A stretch of DNA of 64,000 nt from Streptomyces inhibens (GCF_003389455.1 NZ_QUAC01000209.1:1-64000), one strand, 5' to 3'. Shown: positions 15,930 to 24,320, counted from the first letter of the stretch. The notes: generated by a model not told the origin, from the letters alone. Numbers and translations are program-made.

Positions 15930-16574
15930 TCATCTGCGCCGCGTACGGGCCCTGCGCAGCAGCAGCGCCCCGCCCAGCACCAGCCCGCCGCCCATACCGG
16001 CCACCATGCCCAGCTGCTCCGCCCCGGTGGACGCCAGCAGCGCGGAGCCGGCCGACGCCCCGGCCCGCGCCACCGCATCCACCCGCGGCTCCTGCACGGG
16101 GTGCGGGGCGGGCTTGTGGGCATGCTTCGCCGGCGACCCGGCCGGGCGCCTGACGGGCTCCTGATCCGGGCGCTGCACCGTCCGGGGCGCGGCCTGGCGC
16201 TGCACCGGCTCCGCGCGCTTCGCCGGCCCTGTGGTCGTCCAGTGCACCCCCGGGGCTTGCATTGCCTCCGGTGGCCGCTGGGCCGGCGGAGGCCGGTGCG
16301 CCGGCGGCGGTTGCTGAACGGCCGGCGCGGGCGGCGCACCGTTTCCGCACGACGCCCCCATCGCCGGGTTGAGCGCCGCGCCCGCGTCCACCGAGTTGCC
16401 ACACGCGTTGACCGGGGCGTCCACGGTCACCTGGATGCTGTTGCCGGACAGCACACCGGGAGAGTTCGTCGCGCTCCCCCCGGCGCCGGCATCCGCGTAC
16501 GCCGCGCTGCCGCTCGCACCGAGCACGCCCGACGCCGCCGCCACGAACACGCACGTCTTCAGGCTCTGTCGCAT
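15930..16574 (-). CDS. Long chaplin with a single chaplin domain and sortase anchor
   Basis: A 214-aa protein from the ATG at 16574 (GGAGGG 7 nt upstream). Signal peptide residues 1-28 (ending AYADAG). One chaplin domain at about residues 37-78: NSPGVLSGNSIQVTVDAPVN, then ACGNS...GASCGN with the paired Cys58 and Cys76. A Pro/Gln/Arg-rich wall-spanning linker follows (80-175), then LASTG at about 180-184, a hydrophobic helix and an RRARTRRR tail, the layout of the sortase E (LAxTG) substrates ChpA-C. Those of S. coelicolor carry two chaplin domains; this one has only one. Expected to be covalently attached to peptidoglycan and to seed chaplin fibrils on aerial hyphae. Confidence 0.88.
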   Translation of the reverse strand: MRQSLKTCVFVAAASGVLGASGSAAYADAGAGGSATNSPGVLSGNSIQVTVDAPVNACGNSVDAGAALNPAMGASCGNGAPPAPAVQQPPPAHRPPPAQRPPEAMQAPGVHWTTTGPAKRAEPVQRQAAPRTVQRPDQEPVRRPAGSPAKHAHKPAPHPVQEPRVDAVARAGASAGSALLASTGAEQLGMVAGMGGGLVLGGALLLRRARTRRR

Positions 16575-16718
16575 CTCTCGTCCCTCCTCTGCAGTCATTG
16601 CGTACGGGCCGCCGCCCGCACCCCCTGTTCCGCTCGCACGACCGGGCGGCCGGCAGCGCATACGCGGCGCCGACCGCCCGGAGACGCAAGCGGTGGAACG
16701 GCCGAGGCCGTGGGCCCG

Positions 16719-17102
16719 TCAGCGGTTGGCGACGCCGTTGCCGGACAGCACCGCGATGTCGTCCAGGATGTGCGACAGCGCCTCGTCGCCCTTGGCCTGG
16801 CTGGAGTTCTCGACGCACTGCTGGTTCTGCGGCGACGACAGCACGTTGATGTCCTGGGCAACCGCCGCGCCGTTGATCTTGGGCAGGGCCAGGCAGAGGT
16901 CGTTCAGGGAGCCCTGCACGAGCCCGAGCTGGGTGCTCAGATTGCCGCGCGTGGTGGAGTTGCCGTAAATCGACTTGGAACCATTGCCGTTGACCGTGGA
17001 CGTGCCGTGATCGTTGCCGATCGCCATGGCCTGCGGCGCGGCCGCCGCGGTCATTCCCACGAGCGACGCCGCAATCGCCGCGCCCGCCATCATCTTCTTC
17101 AT
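16719..17102 (-). CDS. Rodlin (RdlA/RdlB family), copy 1
   Basis: A 127-aa secreted protein. Signal peptide to about residue 27 (AAAAPQAMA), then the rodlin body: [56 protein letters not shown], and the highly conserved [20 protein letters not shown] followed by [12 protein letters not shown]. Two cysteines. Rodlins organise chaplin fibrils into the paired rodlet layer on aerial hyphae and spores. S. coelicolor has two; this locus has three. The three mature parts are very alike, and copies 1 and 3 share the [15 protein letters not shown] insert, so they are closer to each other than to copy 2. Confidence 0.93.
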   Translation of the reverse strand: MKKMMAGAAIAASLVGMTAAAAPQAMAIGNDHGTSTVNGNGSKSIYGNSTTRGNLSTQLGLVQGSLNDLCLALPKINGAAVAQDINVLSSPQNQQCVENSSQAKGDEALSHILDDIAVLSGNGVANR

Positions 17103-17340
17103 CGCGCAAACCCTTCAGGAGAAGGAACTCCCGGCACGGGAGCCCTGTTTGAATAACCCGTCACACCCGCACGAGTTCCGCATCATCACCCGAACAGATG
17201 GCGATGGGTTTCTCGAATAAGACGTCGCGTGCATTACCGGGTCGTCGGCGACGCGATCCCCGCAACTGGCCAGACTTCCCTGGCCTGTCACCGTTGGCGA
17301 TGGCTCCCCGAGGAGCTCTCCATGCGGACGGTATGGAAAA

Positions 17341-17377
17341 AGGGCCTACGCCACCGGTTAACGGGTTCGCAGGCCCT
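17341..17377 (-). terminator. Terminator-like hairpin of unassigned transcript
   Basis: On the minus strand AGGGCCTGCG pairs with CGTAGGCCCT (one mismatch) and is followed by TTTTTCC, an intrinsic-terminator form. No gene ends here: the nearest upstream gene, rodlin 2, already has a terminator 200 nt earlier. It could end a small RNA or act in the rodlin 1 leader. Confidence 0.5.
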
Positions 17378-17395
17378 GCCTTGTGTTTCCGGCCG

Positions 17396-17446
17396 GCATG
17401 CCAATGCCCTGGCGACCCCATCAATCTCGCAAGGGCACTGGCATGC
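17396..17446. repeat. 15-bp inverted repeat in the rodlin intergenic region
   Basis: GCATGCCAATGCCCT and AGGGCACTGGCATGC are inverted copies (14 of 15) separated by 21 nt. It lies just upstream (minus strand) of the terminator-like hairpin. It may be a structured RNA or a protein-binding site. Confidence 0.6.
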
Positions 17447-17577
17447 TTCCCTCCACACATCATTCTTAACGATCCGGTGCACCGCATATCGGTAACGGGC
17501 AAATAACAATTCCGCGCACCGGTGCCCACCGTTTCCCGCTCCGAAGGCCCGGCTTCACGCGACGATGGCAGCAAAAA

Positions 17578-17616
17578 CCCGGGCCGCCCAGAAGAAGGAG
17601 GGCTGGGCGGCCCGGG
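17578..17616 (-). terminator. Intrinsic terminator of rodlin copy 2
   Basis: Perfect 14-bp stem CCCGGGCCGCCCAG / CTGGGCGGCCCGGG, loop of 11 nt, followed on the minus strand by GGGTTTTTGC. It starts 15 nt after the rodlin 2 stop. Confidence 0.92.
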
Positions 17617-17630
17617 CCTTACTCAGCCGC

Positions 17631-18017
17631 TCACTGGTTGTGGACGCCGTTGGCGGAGAGCACCGCGATGTCGTCCAGAATGTGCGACAGCGGTTCGTCG
17701 CCCTTGGCCTGGGTCGAGTTCTCGACGCACTGCTGGTTCTGCGGCGACGACAGGATATTGAGGTCCTGCAGCCCGGCGAGGAGGTTCAGCTTGCCCAGGG
17801 CGATGCACGGCTTGTTGAGAGAGCCCTGGATCAAGCCGATCTGCGGGCTCATGTAGCCGTACGTGGTGGAGTTGCCGAAAATCTCCCGGGAACCGTTGCC
17901 GTTGACGGTGGAGGTGCCGTGGTCGTTACCGGTGGCCATCGCCTGTGGGGCGGCAGCGGCGGCAATGCCGACAAGGGACACAGCCACAGCTGCGGTCGCC
18001 AGTGTCTTCTTCATCAT
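17631..18017 (-). CDS. Rodlin (RdlA/RdlB family), copy 2
   Basis: A 128-aa secreted protein. GAAGGA lies 6 nt before a tandem ATG-ATG; the first (18017) was chosen. Signal peptide ends about AAPQAMA. The body shows [80 protein letters not shown]. It differs from copies 1 and 3 in the KLNLLAGLQDLN segment and in the Pro after GDE. Role as for the rodlet layer on aerial cells; expression would be expected in sporulating aerial hyphae only. A perfect terminator follows. Confidence 0.93.
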   Translation of the reverse strand: MMKKTLATAAVAVSLVGIAAAAAPQAMATGNDHGTSTVNGNGSREIFGNSTTYGYMSPQIGLIQGSLNKPCIALGKLNLLAGLQDLNILSSPQNQQCVENSTQAKGDEPLSHILDDIAVLSANGVHNQ

Positions 18018-18304
18018 TGCTAGTCCTTCGTGTTTCGGGTTGCCCTTGGGACGGACAAGATGCCCAACTCGAAAGAATTGAGTTGGGTTGTGCTGATTCA
18101 CTCCAATGAGCTTGCCCCTGGTCAGTCGTACTGAGCAGGGGAAGCGCCCGGGAGATACGGGCAGGATTCATTCGGTGGGCCACCGCACCCCGCCCGGTGA
18201 TTTCGGCCGGGCCCGTGAAGCATTCGGCAGCTGCGGTATCGCCGGAAACGATGAACTGCCAATATCCACGCCGCGGCCGGCGGGCGAGCCCGCGTGCCCG
18301 GGAA

Positions 18305-18595
18305 TTACTTACCGAGCGGCAGACCACCGAGCAGCGGAGCGTTCTTGGTGGCCCCGGCGACGCTCCCGAGAAGTTTCTTCGCGCTGGTCGACCTGACCTT
18401 GTCCTTCGTGGTCTTGACCATCTTGACCAGCGGCGCGATCTGGTGGCCGTCCAGCTGCTTGCTGTTCAGCGCGTCCGTCAGACCGCCGTTGAGGCTCATG
18501 GTCGGAGCGCCGGGCTGGGCGGCGAAAGCGGGCACGGCCGCACCCAGCGCCATGACGGAACCAACAGCAACTGCGGCAGACTTCGCGTACTTCAC
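18305..18595 (-). CDS. Small secreted protein of the chaplin/rodlin locus
   Basis: A 96-aa protein from a GTG at 18595 (AAGGGA 9 nt upstream; a TTG two codons earlier is too close to it). Signal peptide KYAKSAAVAVGSVMALGAAV ending AFA-A, nearly the same N-terminus as the neighbouring short chaplin (KYAKVAAVTAG), which suggests that the secretion leader was duplicated. The mature part, about 68 residues, has no chaplin domain and no cysteine: APTMSLNGGLTDALNSKQLD, GHQIAPLVKMVKTTKDKVRS, then a basic segment and APLLGGLPLGK. No family was recognised. Position and leader suggest a surface-layer component. Confidence 0.7.
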   Translation of the reverse strand: MKYAKSAAVAVGSVMALGAAVPAFAAQPGAPTMSLNGGLTDALNSKQLDGHQIAPLVKMVKTTKDKVRSTSAKKLLGSVAGATKNAPLLGGLPLGK

Positions 18596-18800
18596 TTTCA
18601 ACTGTCCCTTCTCGGGCGGTGCTTGAAGGTCCCACGACACTGGCGCCGCGTGAGCATTCGCTTCGCTGCTCGGATCACCGCATTCACCCTGACTAACGAG
18701 TGCGGCCGCACGGAGAAACTCTGAAGTTCCCCCTCCTTGACAACGCCACTCGAAAGGCGTGACCCCTATACGCCTGCCCCTGCCGGAAGACGAATGCCGA

Positions 18801-18838
18801 CCGGCCCCGATGCGCAGGGGACCGCGCACCGGGGCCGG
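18801..18838 (-). terminator. Terminator after the short chaplin gene
   Basis: CCGGCCCCG / CGGGGCCGG, perfect 9-bp stem, on the minus strand 32 nt after the chaplin stop. A smaller CTCGAA/TTCGAG hairpin (18854-18869) abuts the stop codon itself. Confidence 0.75.
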
Positions 18839-18869
18839 GTCACATGGACACGGCTCGAATTCCTTCGAG

Positions 18870-19103
18870 TCAGTGGTTCAGGCAGTTGTTGCCGAACGCC
18901 GGGTTCAGCAGAGCGACGATGTTGATGGTGTTGCCGCACAGGTTGATCGGAATGTGGATCGGCACCTGGATGGCGTTTCCGGAGATGACACCGGGGGAGT
19001 TCTTGGCGCCGCCTGCGGCACCCGCGTCGGCGAACGCCGGCGCAGCCGAGCCCACCGCCATGAGCGTTCCGGCAGTGACTGCTGCGACCTTTGCGTACTT
19101 CAC
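18870..19103 (-). CDS. Short chaplin (ChpD-H type)
   Basis: A 77-aa protein from a GTG at 19103 (GAAGG upstream). Signal peptide to about residue 25 (AAPAFA). The mature 52 residues are one complete chaplin domain: NSPGVISGNAIQVPIHIPIN, LCGNTINIVALLNPAFGNNC, ending LNH, with the disulphide pair Cys56/Cys74. Short chaplins are secreted, assemble into amyloid fibrils at the air-water interface and make aerial hyphae hydrophobic. Intact and likely functional, in contrast to the remnant at 20095. Confidence 0.93.
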   Translation of the reverse strand: MKYAKVAAVTAGTLMAVGSAAPAFADAGAAGGAKNSPGVISGNAIQVPIHIPINLCGNTINIVALLNPAFGNNCLNH

Positions 19104-19464
19104 TTTCAGCCCTTCCTGCAGCGGGTCCGTAGCGAACACGACCGTCGTGTCGCTCGGGCGGTGAGCTGCTCGCCCGTAACGCCGCTGCCGATATTGGTAA
19201 CGATTTCTCCTCGTGGACGAAACTCTTGCCCGGAGGTTTTCGGAGGAATCGCCCGAAGGGTGCACGACCGTTTCAGGAGATTGCCACCGCGCATATGACG
19301 CGGAAAAAACACCGGAGTTCGAACGTACGAGGCACCCGCCGAATACGAATTCCTACCGAAAGGGACGCGAAAATTTTCGGCCCTACGGTTCGTAAGAGGG
19401 TGTCGCGGGCCCGGACCGCTCAGGAAGAGAGAGCCGGCAGCCGGGCCTGCGAACGACGGCCGGT
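19104..19464. other. Intergenic region between short chaplin and rodlin copy 3
   Basis: 361 nt without a convincing gene. It should hold the chaplin promoter on the minus strand. It includes a perfect 12-bp palindrome CGAAAATTTTCG (19368-19379) in an AT-rich island and a weak 7-bp GGCCCGG/CCGGGCC stem (19408-19447) that may end rodlin 3. Confidence 0.5.
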
Positions 19465-19851
19465 TCAGCGATTGCCGACACCGTTGGCGGAGAGAACCGC
19501 GATGTCGTCCAGGATGTGCGACAGCGCCTCGTCTCCCTTGGCCTGGCTGGAGTTCTCGGCGCACTGCTGGTTCTGCGGCGACGACAGGATGTTGATGTCC
19601 TGGGCAACCGCCGCGCCGTTGATCTTGGGCAGGGCGAGGCACAGCTTGTTCAGCGAGCCCTGGATGAGCTCCAGCTGCGGGCTCATGCTGCCCCGGGTGG
19701 TGGAGTTACCGAACGCGGACACGGCACCGTTGCCGTTGACCGTGGAGGTGCCGTTGTCGTTGCCAACAGCCATCGCCTGGGGGGCGGCCATCGCCGAGAT
19801 GCCGACGACGGACGCGGCTACAGCCGTCGTGGCCAGGACCTTCTTGATCAC
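19465..19851 (-). CDS. Rodlin (RdlA/RdlB family), copy 3
   Basis: A 128-aa secreted protein from a GTG at 19851 (AAGGG 6 nt upstream). Signal peptide [20 protein letters not shown] ending AAPQAMA. Body: [93 protein letters not shown]. Two cysteines, as in the other copies. It is the first in transcription order of the three co-directional rodlins; S. coelicolor instead has its two rodlin genes divergent. Confidence 0.93.
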   Translation of the reverse strand: MIKKVLATTAVAASVVGISAMAAPQAMAVGNDNGTSTVNGNGAVSAFGNSTTRGSMSPQLELIQGSLNKLCLALPKINGAAVAQDINILSSPQNQQCAENSSQAKGDEALSHILDDIAVLSANGVGNR

Positions 19852-20010
19852 GATTTACCCTTCTCGAAGCGGAGTGCCCGTATCCGGAGCGACCTGGTCA
19901 ACTCGCTTCTGGGGGTGCGGTTTCGCCGTTTCACCCGAATGCCGCGAAACCATAGATACATATCACTGCATGCGTGCGGCACCGCATTGCGGGATACGTT
20001 TCGGCATACC

Positions 20011-20042
20011 AAAGGCCGGTACGAAGATTCGCACCGGCCTTT
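20011..20042 (-). terminator. Terminator after the chaplin remnant
   Basis: AAAGGCCGGT / ACCGGCCTTT, perfect 10-bp stem with a 12-nt loop, 53 nt past the stop of the broken chaplin gene. It is intact although its gene is not. Confidence 0.85.
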
Positions 20043-20094
20043 GCCGTAGAGAGGTCCTCCGAATGCGGGCAGGGCCTCAAAAGCTGTACGGCGC

Positions 20095-20295
20095 TCAGCG
20101 GTTGAGGCAGTTGTTGCCGAACGCCGGGTTCAGCAGAGTGACGATGTTGACGGTGCTGCCGCAGATGTTGACGGGCACGTCGACCGGGACCTGAATGAGG
20201 TTGCCGGAGACAACACCCGGGAGTTCTGCGTGACACCCGCCGCGCCGGCGCCACCGTGCGCACCGGCCACACCGGCCGCTTTGCCCTCGCCGCAC
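20095..20295 (-). pseudogene. Decapitated and frameshifted short chaplin
   Basis: The C-terminal part is a good chaplin domain (PGVVSGNLIQVPVDVPVNIC, GSTVNIVTLLNPAFGNNCLN R) ending at 20095. Reading upstream, the domain's first residues (AAGVAGAHGGAGAAGVTQNS) lie in a different frame: one C is missing from a C-run at about 20216-20219. Beyond about 20300 no signal peptide exists in any frame; instead the sequence runs into the start of the gene at 20353 on the other strand. Two lesions, loss of the leader and a 1-nt deletion, make secretion impossible, so this is a remnant. The frameshift alone could be a sequencing error, the missing leader could not. Confidence 0.8.
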
Positions 20296-20352
20296 GGCGT
20301 CTCAACTCTTCGCCGTTTCCGGTCGATTGTCAGTGGGGTCGTGTGCAAGGGC

Positions 20353-21338
20353 GTGATGAAGGTGACACAAGCACAAGTGCTGGCCTGGCGATTGCGGCAG
20401 CAGGGTCTGGCGCCGCGGACGACCGCCTCGGTCGAGGAGCTCGTCGCGAGGCCGGCCGGTGTACAGGCGCAGGTGCTCTCGGCCGCCGAACTCGCCCCTT
20501 CCGTCGGGCAGAAGAAGCCGCGCCCCGACGCCGCAGCGCAGGCACTCGCCGCCCGTTTCCTGATCAGGACCTGCGCAAGGCGCGGCACGCTGCATCTGTT
20601 GCCGGCCGAGGAAATGCCGGCATATCTGGCGCTGTTGGCGGCCGCGCGGACCTGGGAAAAGCCTTCCTGGCAGCGGGGCTTCGGCGTGGCTCCGCGGCAG
20701 ATGGCGGCCCTGGGCGAGGCCGTCGACGCGATCTGAAAGGCCGTCCCGGGGACAGAACGTGACCTTCACCTCGCCGCGGTCGTGGGTGCCCGGGTGGCGC
20801 GGGGTGCCGGACCCGGCGGAGGCCGCGCCGGCGGTGATTTCCGCGTATCTGGGGGCGCACGGTCCGGCGACACCCGCCGCGTTCGATGCCTGGCTGCTGC
20901 GTGGCGCGACCCGTAAGGCCGTTCTTCGCGGCTGGTTCGAGGCGCTGGGCGACCGGCTGACGGAGGTCGAGGTGGACGGCGCGGGCGGGGCGTTCGTGCT
21001 GAGCGAGGACGCCGAGGCGCTGGCGCGTACCAAGCCGTCGCGGGAGGTCCGGCTGCCGGGCCGGCTTCGATCCGTACGTCCTCGGGCCCGGCACCGCCGA
21101 TACGGGGCTGATCGCGGCCGGCCGACGCAAGGCGGTGAGCCGGACCGGGGGCTGGATCTCGCCAGTGGTGGTGCACGAGGGCCGGGTGGCCGGGGTGTGG
21201 GAGTTCACCGAGGAGTCGGTGGCGGTGACGCTCTTCGCGGAGCGCGGCGAGGTACCGCGGGCGGGGCTGGAGGCGGAGGCCGCCCATCCGGCGCGCCGCA
21301 CGGGGCGCGAGCGCCCGCTCATGGTGCGTACGAGCTAG
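20353..21338 (+). pseudogene. Winged-helix DNA-binding domain protein (HTH_42, PF06224 type), decayed
   Basis: Pieces of one family protein appear in three frames. Piece 1 (20356-20736): KVTQAQVLAWRLRQQGLAPR to WQRGFGVAPRQMAALGEAVD, then a TGA. Piece 2 (about 20750-21060): VTFTSPRSWVPGWRGVPDPA to PSREVRLPG. Piece 3 (about 21067-21338): FDPYVLGPGTADTGLIAAGR, WISPVVVHEGRVAGVWEFTE, ending TS. From memory of the family, about 40-50 residues between pieces 1 and 2 are missing, and a small indel near 21060 separates pieces 2 and 3. The intact family is about 360-390 aa and is related to AlkX/AlkZ-type DNA glycosylases. A deletion plus an indel argue for real decay. Confidence 0.8.
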
Positions 21339-21412
21339 CGGCCAGGCCGCGGGAATCGTGTCGTATGGGCTGGTCAGGGGCGTTGTCAGACCCAGGTGCA
21401 AGACTTTGGAGC

Positions 21413-23095
21413 ATGAGATGGGCGGTGGCGGAGACGGGCGACGGGGGTGCTCGTCTCTGCCCGCTCGCCCAGGACGGCCGGCCCGCGGGCCCGGTGGTGC
21501 GGGAGCCCTCGCTGGCCGAGGCCGTGCGCTCGCGCCCCGAGGTCGAGCGGTGGGTGTGGCGGTCCACCGCGGAGATCTACCGGCGGCTGCTGGCGGCGGG
21601 GGTGCGGGTCGAGCGGTGCTACGACGTGGAGGCCGCGGAGACGCTGCTGATCGGCCATGAGGAGGGCCAGTCGGGCCAGCCGCGGTCGCTGGCCGCCGCC
21701 TGGGCGCGGCTGCACGGGCTGCCCGTCCCCCAGGACGCGCCCGCGCGCACGGCACAGACACAGCCGTCGCTGTTCGAGCCGGGCCCGGTGCCGCTGCCGC
21801 CCGGCACGGACGAGCTGGCGGCGCTGCTGGAGGTCTATGCCGGCCAGGTGGCGCGTACGGAGAAGACCGAGCATCCCGACCGGATGCGGCTGCTGCTCGC
21901 CTCCGAGTCCGCGGGCATGCTGGTCGCCACGGAAATGGGGCGGGCCGGGGTGCCCTGGCGGGCGGATGTGCACCGCAAGCTGCTCGACGGGCTGCTGGGC
22001 GAGCGCTATCCGGGCGGGCTGGAGCCGCGCCGGATGGCGGAGCTGGCGGACGAGGTGTCCCGGGCCTTCGGGGACGGCGCGCGGGTGCGCCCGGATCTGC
22101 CGAACGACATCATCAAGGCCTTTGCCCGCGCCGGGATTTCCCTCACCTCGACCCGCAAATGGGAGCTGCAGCAGATCGATCACCCGGCGGTGGCACCGCT
22201 GTTGGAGTACAAGACGCTCTACCGTCTGCACACCGCCCATGGGTGGGCCTGGCTGCAACAGTGGGTGCACGACGGCCGCTTCCGCCCCGAGTATCTGCCG
22301 GGCGGCACGGTCTCCGGCCGCTGGACCACCAACGGCGGCGGCGCACTGCAGATCCCCAAGGTGATCCGGCAGGCCGTGCTCGCCGACCCGGGGTGGCGCC
22401 TGGTGGTCGCCGACGCCGACCAGATGGAGCCGCGGGTGCTGGCGGCGGTCTCCCGCGACCGTGGCCTCATGGAGGTGGCCGGCAGCGGCAAGGATCTGTA
22501 CGCGGATCTGGCGGCCCGCGCGTTCGGCGGCGACCGCGCCCAGGCCAAGCTCGGTCTGCTGGGGGCCATTTACGGCCAGACGTCCGGCGACGCCCTCAAG
22601 CACATGGCCGATCTGCGCCGCCGCTATCCGGCCGCGGTGGCGTATGTGGACGATGCGGCCCGCGCCGGCGAGGAGGGCCGGCTGGTGCGCACATGGATGG
22701 GCCGCACCTGCCCGCCCGCGTCCGTGGCCCCGCCCGACGAGGCCGGCCTGCCCCAGGAGGAGGAGCAGCCCTCGGGTTACGGCAGCGGCTCGGCGGCCGC
22801 CCGCGCCCGCGGCCGGTTCACCCGTAACTTCGTCGTCCAGGGCAGCGCCGCCGACTGGGCGTTGCTGGTGCTGGCCGCGCTGCGCCACTCGCTGTCGGCG
22901 GGCGGACTCCGCGCCGAGCTGGTCTTCTTCCAGCACGACGAGGTGATCGTGCACTGCCCGGCGGAGGAGGCCGCGACGGTGTCCGAGGCGATCTCGGCGG
23001 CGGCCGCGGCGGCGGGCCGGATCGCGTTCGGCGAGACCCCGGTCCGCTTCCCGTTCACCACGGCGGTGGTGGAGTGCTATGCGGAGGCGAAATGA
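21413..23095 (+). CDS. DNA polymerase I-like protein (bifunctional 3'-5' exonuclease/polymerase annotation)
   Basis: A 560-aa protein from the ATG at 21413; the frame is open far upstream only because it runs through the neighbouring pseudogene. Residues 1-200 are a diverged exonuclease-like domain (RWAVAETGDGGARLCPLAQD onward). Residues 200-560 are a family A polymerase: motif A VVADADQMEPRVLAAVS, an O-helix-like segment AKLGLLGAIYGQTSGDALKH in motif B position, and motif C FFQHDEVIVHC. It is shorter than PolA (about 900 aa) and lacks the 5'-3' exonuclease domain. Such second PolA-like proteins are common in actinobacteria; their role, perhaps repair, is not settled. Confidence 0.88.
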   Translation: MRWAVAETGDGGARLCPLAQDGRPAGPVVREPSLAEAVRSRPEVERWVWRSTAEIYRRLLAAGVRVERCYDVEAAETLLIGHEEGQSGQPRSLAAAWARLHGLPVPQDAPARTAQTQPSLFEPGPVPLPPGTDELAALLEVYAGQVARTEKTEHPDRMRLLLASESAGMLVATEMGRAGVPWRADVHRKLLDGLLGERYPGGLEPRRMAELADEVSRAFGDGARVRPDLPNDIIKAFARAGISLTSTRKWELQQIDHPAVAPLLEYKTLYRLHTAHGWAWLQQWVHDGRFRPEYLPGGTVSGRWTTNGGGALQIPKVIRQAVLADPGWRLVVADADQMEPRVLAAVSRDRGLMEVAGSGKDLYADLAARAFGGDRAQAKLGLLGAIYGQTSGDALKHMADLRRRYPAAVAYVDDAARAGEEGRLVRTWMGRTCPPASVAPPDEAGLPQEEEQPSGYGSGSAAARARGRFTRNFVVQGSAADWALLVLAALRHSLSAGGLRAELVFFQHDEVIVHCPAEEAATVSEAISAAAAAAGRIAFGETPVRFPFTTAVVECYAEAK

Positions 23096-23221
23096 GGGGT
23101 GGGCGTGGGGGCGCTTCGAGGGCTGGGCGGGAGCACCGGCGGGAGGGTGTCGGTGATGGTGTGAGGGCCGCGGCGTGAGCCATATTCGATTTCCGCGCGA
23201 TCAGATCAGAGGAGTGTCCAG

Positions 23222-24244
23222 ATGACCGTCCCTCCGGGGCTGCGTGTCCATCCCGAACTCGCCCCGTTTCTGGCTTCGTTGCCGCCGTTCGCCGATCCGT
23301 ACGAGGACATCGAGGCCACCCGCGAAAGCTTCCGCGCACTGTTGGCCTCGAACCCGGCCGACCGCTCGGGGATACGCAGCGAGCGGTTCGACATCCCGCG
23401 GGCGGACGGCAGCGCGCTGACGGTCGAGGTCTACCGTCCGGAGGACGCCGAGGGCGCCGCCCAAGGGGGCGTGTTGCCCGCTGTGTTGCACTTCCACGGG
23501 GGCGGGTACGCCCTCGGACGGTCGTTGCCGGGGCAGGACCGGGCGGCCATCGCGCTCTGCCGTGAGCTGCCCGCCGTCACCGTCACCGTCGAATACCGGC
23601 TCGCCCCCGAGCACCGCTATCCGGCCGGTGTGGAGGACTGCTATCTCGCCCTGGAGTGGACGGCACGGCGGGCGGCCGAGCTCGGCATCGATCCCGAACG
23701 GATCGCGGTCACCGGCAAGTCGGCGGGCGGTGGGCTCAGCGCGGCCGTCGCCTTGATGGCCCGCGACCGCGGCGGCCCGCGCCTCGCCTATCAGTCGATG
23801 TGCGTACCGGACCTGGACGACCGCGTTGCCGAGGAGCCGATTCCGGCGGACGCGGCCCCGGGCGCCGGTGCGGCGGATGCCGCTCCGGATCCGCGGCTGA
23901 ACAGCCTTCGGACGATCCGGCTGGCGTGGCAGCACTACCTGCCGGAGGGGGCGGCGGCGGATGCCTACGCCGCGGCGGCCCGCGCCTCCGATCTGTCGGG
24001 GCTGCCGCCGGCCTATGTCCTGGTCTGCGATCTCGATCCGCTGCGGGACGGCGGCCTGGCGTATGCGCGGCGGCTGATGGATGCGGGGGTCCCGGTCACC
24101 GTGCGCAATGTGCGCGGTGCCTGGCACGGCTTCGAGCTCTATGCGCCGGAAACCCGGATCGCGAAGGAGATGACGGCGCATTGGAGGGGGCACTTGAAGG
24201 CGGCGTTGTATCCGGAGGCGGCGGTGGGGCCGGGGGTGGAGTAG
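23222..24244 (+). CDS. Alpha/beta hydrolase, HSL-type esterase/lipase
   Basis: A 340-aa hydrolase of the hormone-sensitive-lipase family. Oxyanion-hole HGGG at residues 92-95, nucleophile Ser167 in GKSAGG, acid Asp272 in DLDPLRD and base His302 in AWHGFEL. YRLAPEHRYPAG precedes the nucleophile elbow, as is usual for the family. It hydrolyses short to medium acyl esters; the natural substrate is unknown. No signal peptide, so cytosolic. It converges on the TetR gene; three 9-bp GGTGCCGTC repeats (24289-24315) lie between. Confidence 0.9.
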   Translation: MTVPPGLRVHPELAPFLASLPPFADPYEDIEATRESFRALLASNPADRSGIRSERFDIPRADGSALTVEVYRPEDAEGAAQGGVLPAVLHFHGGGYALGRSLPGQDRAAIALCRELPAVTVTVEYRLAPEHRYPAGVEDCYLALEWTARRAAELGIDPERIAVTGKSAGGGLSAAVALMARDRGGPRLAYQSMCVPDLDDRVAEEPIPADAAPGAGAADAAPDPRLNSLRTIRLAWQHYLPEGAAADAYAAAARASDLSGLPPAYVLVCDLDPLRDGGLAYARRLMDAGVPVTVRNVRGAWHGFELYAPETRIAKEMTAHWRGHLKAALYPEAAVGPGVE

Positions 24245-24288
24245 CGGGGTAGCCGGGGCGGGGCGGCCGAGGCGGCGGGCCGCGGGCC

Positions 24289-24315
24289 GGTGCCGTCGGT
24301 GCCGTCGGTGCCGTC
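24289..24315. repeat. Three 9-bp tandem repeats between convergent genes
   Basis: GGTGCCGTC repeated three times without interruption, just past the TetR stop. Short and possibly slippage-derived. Confidence 0.7.
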
Positions 24316-24320
24316 GGTGC

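Larger units (their letters stand above)
17103..17577. other. Long leader/intergenic region between rodlin copies 1 and 2
   Basis: About 475 nt with no convincing gene. It contains two clear stem-loops (17341-17377 and 17396-17446) beyond what is needed to end rodlin 2, which has its own terminator at 17578-17616. Frames on either strand here do not resemble known proteins. Confidence 0.6.
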
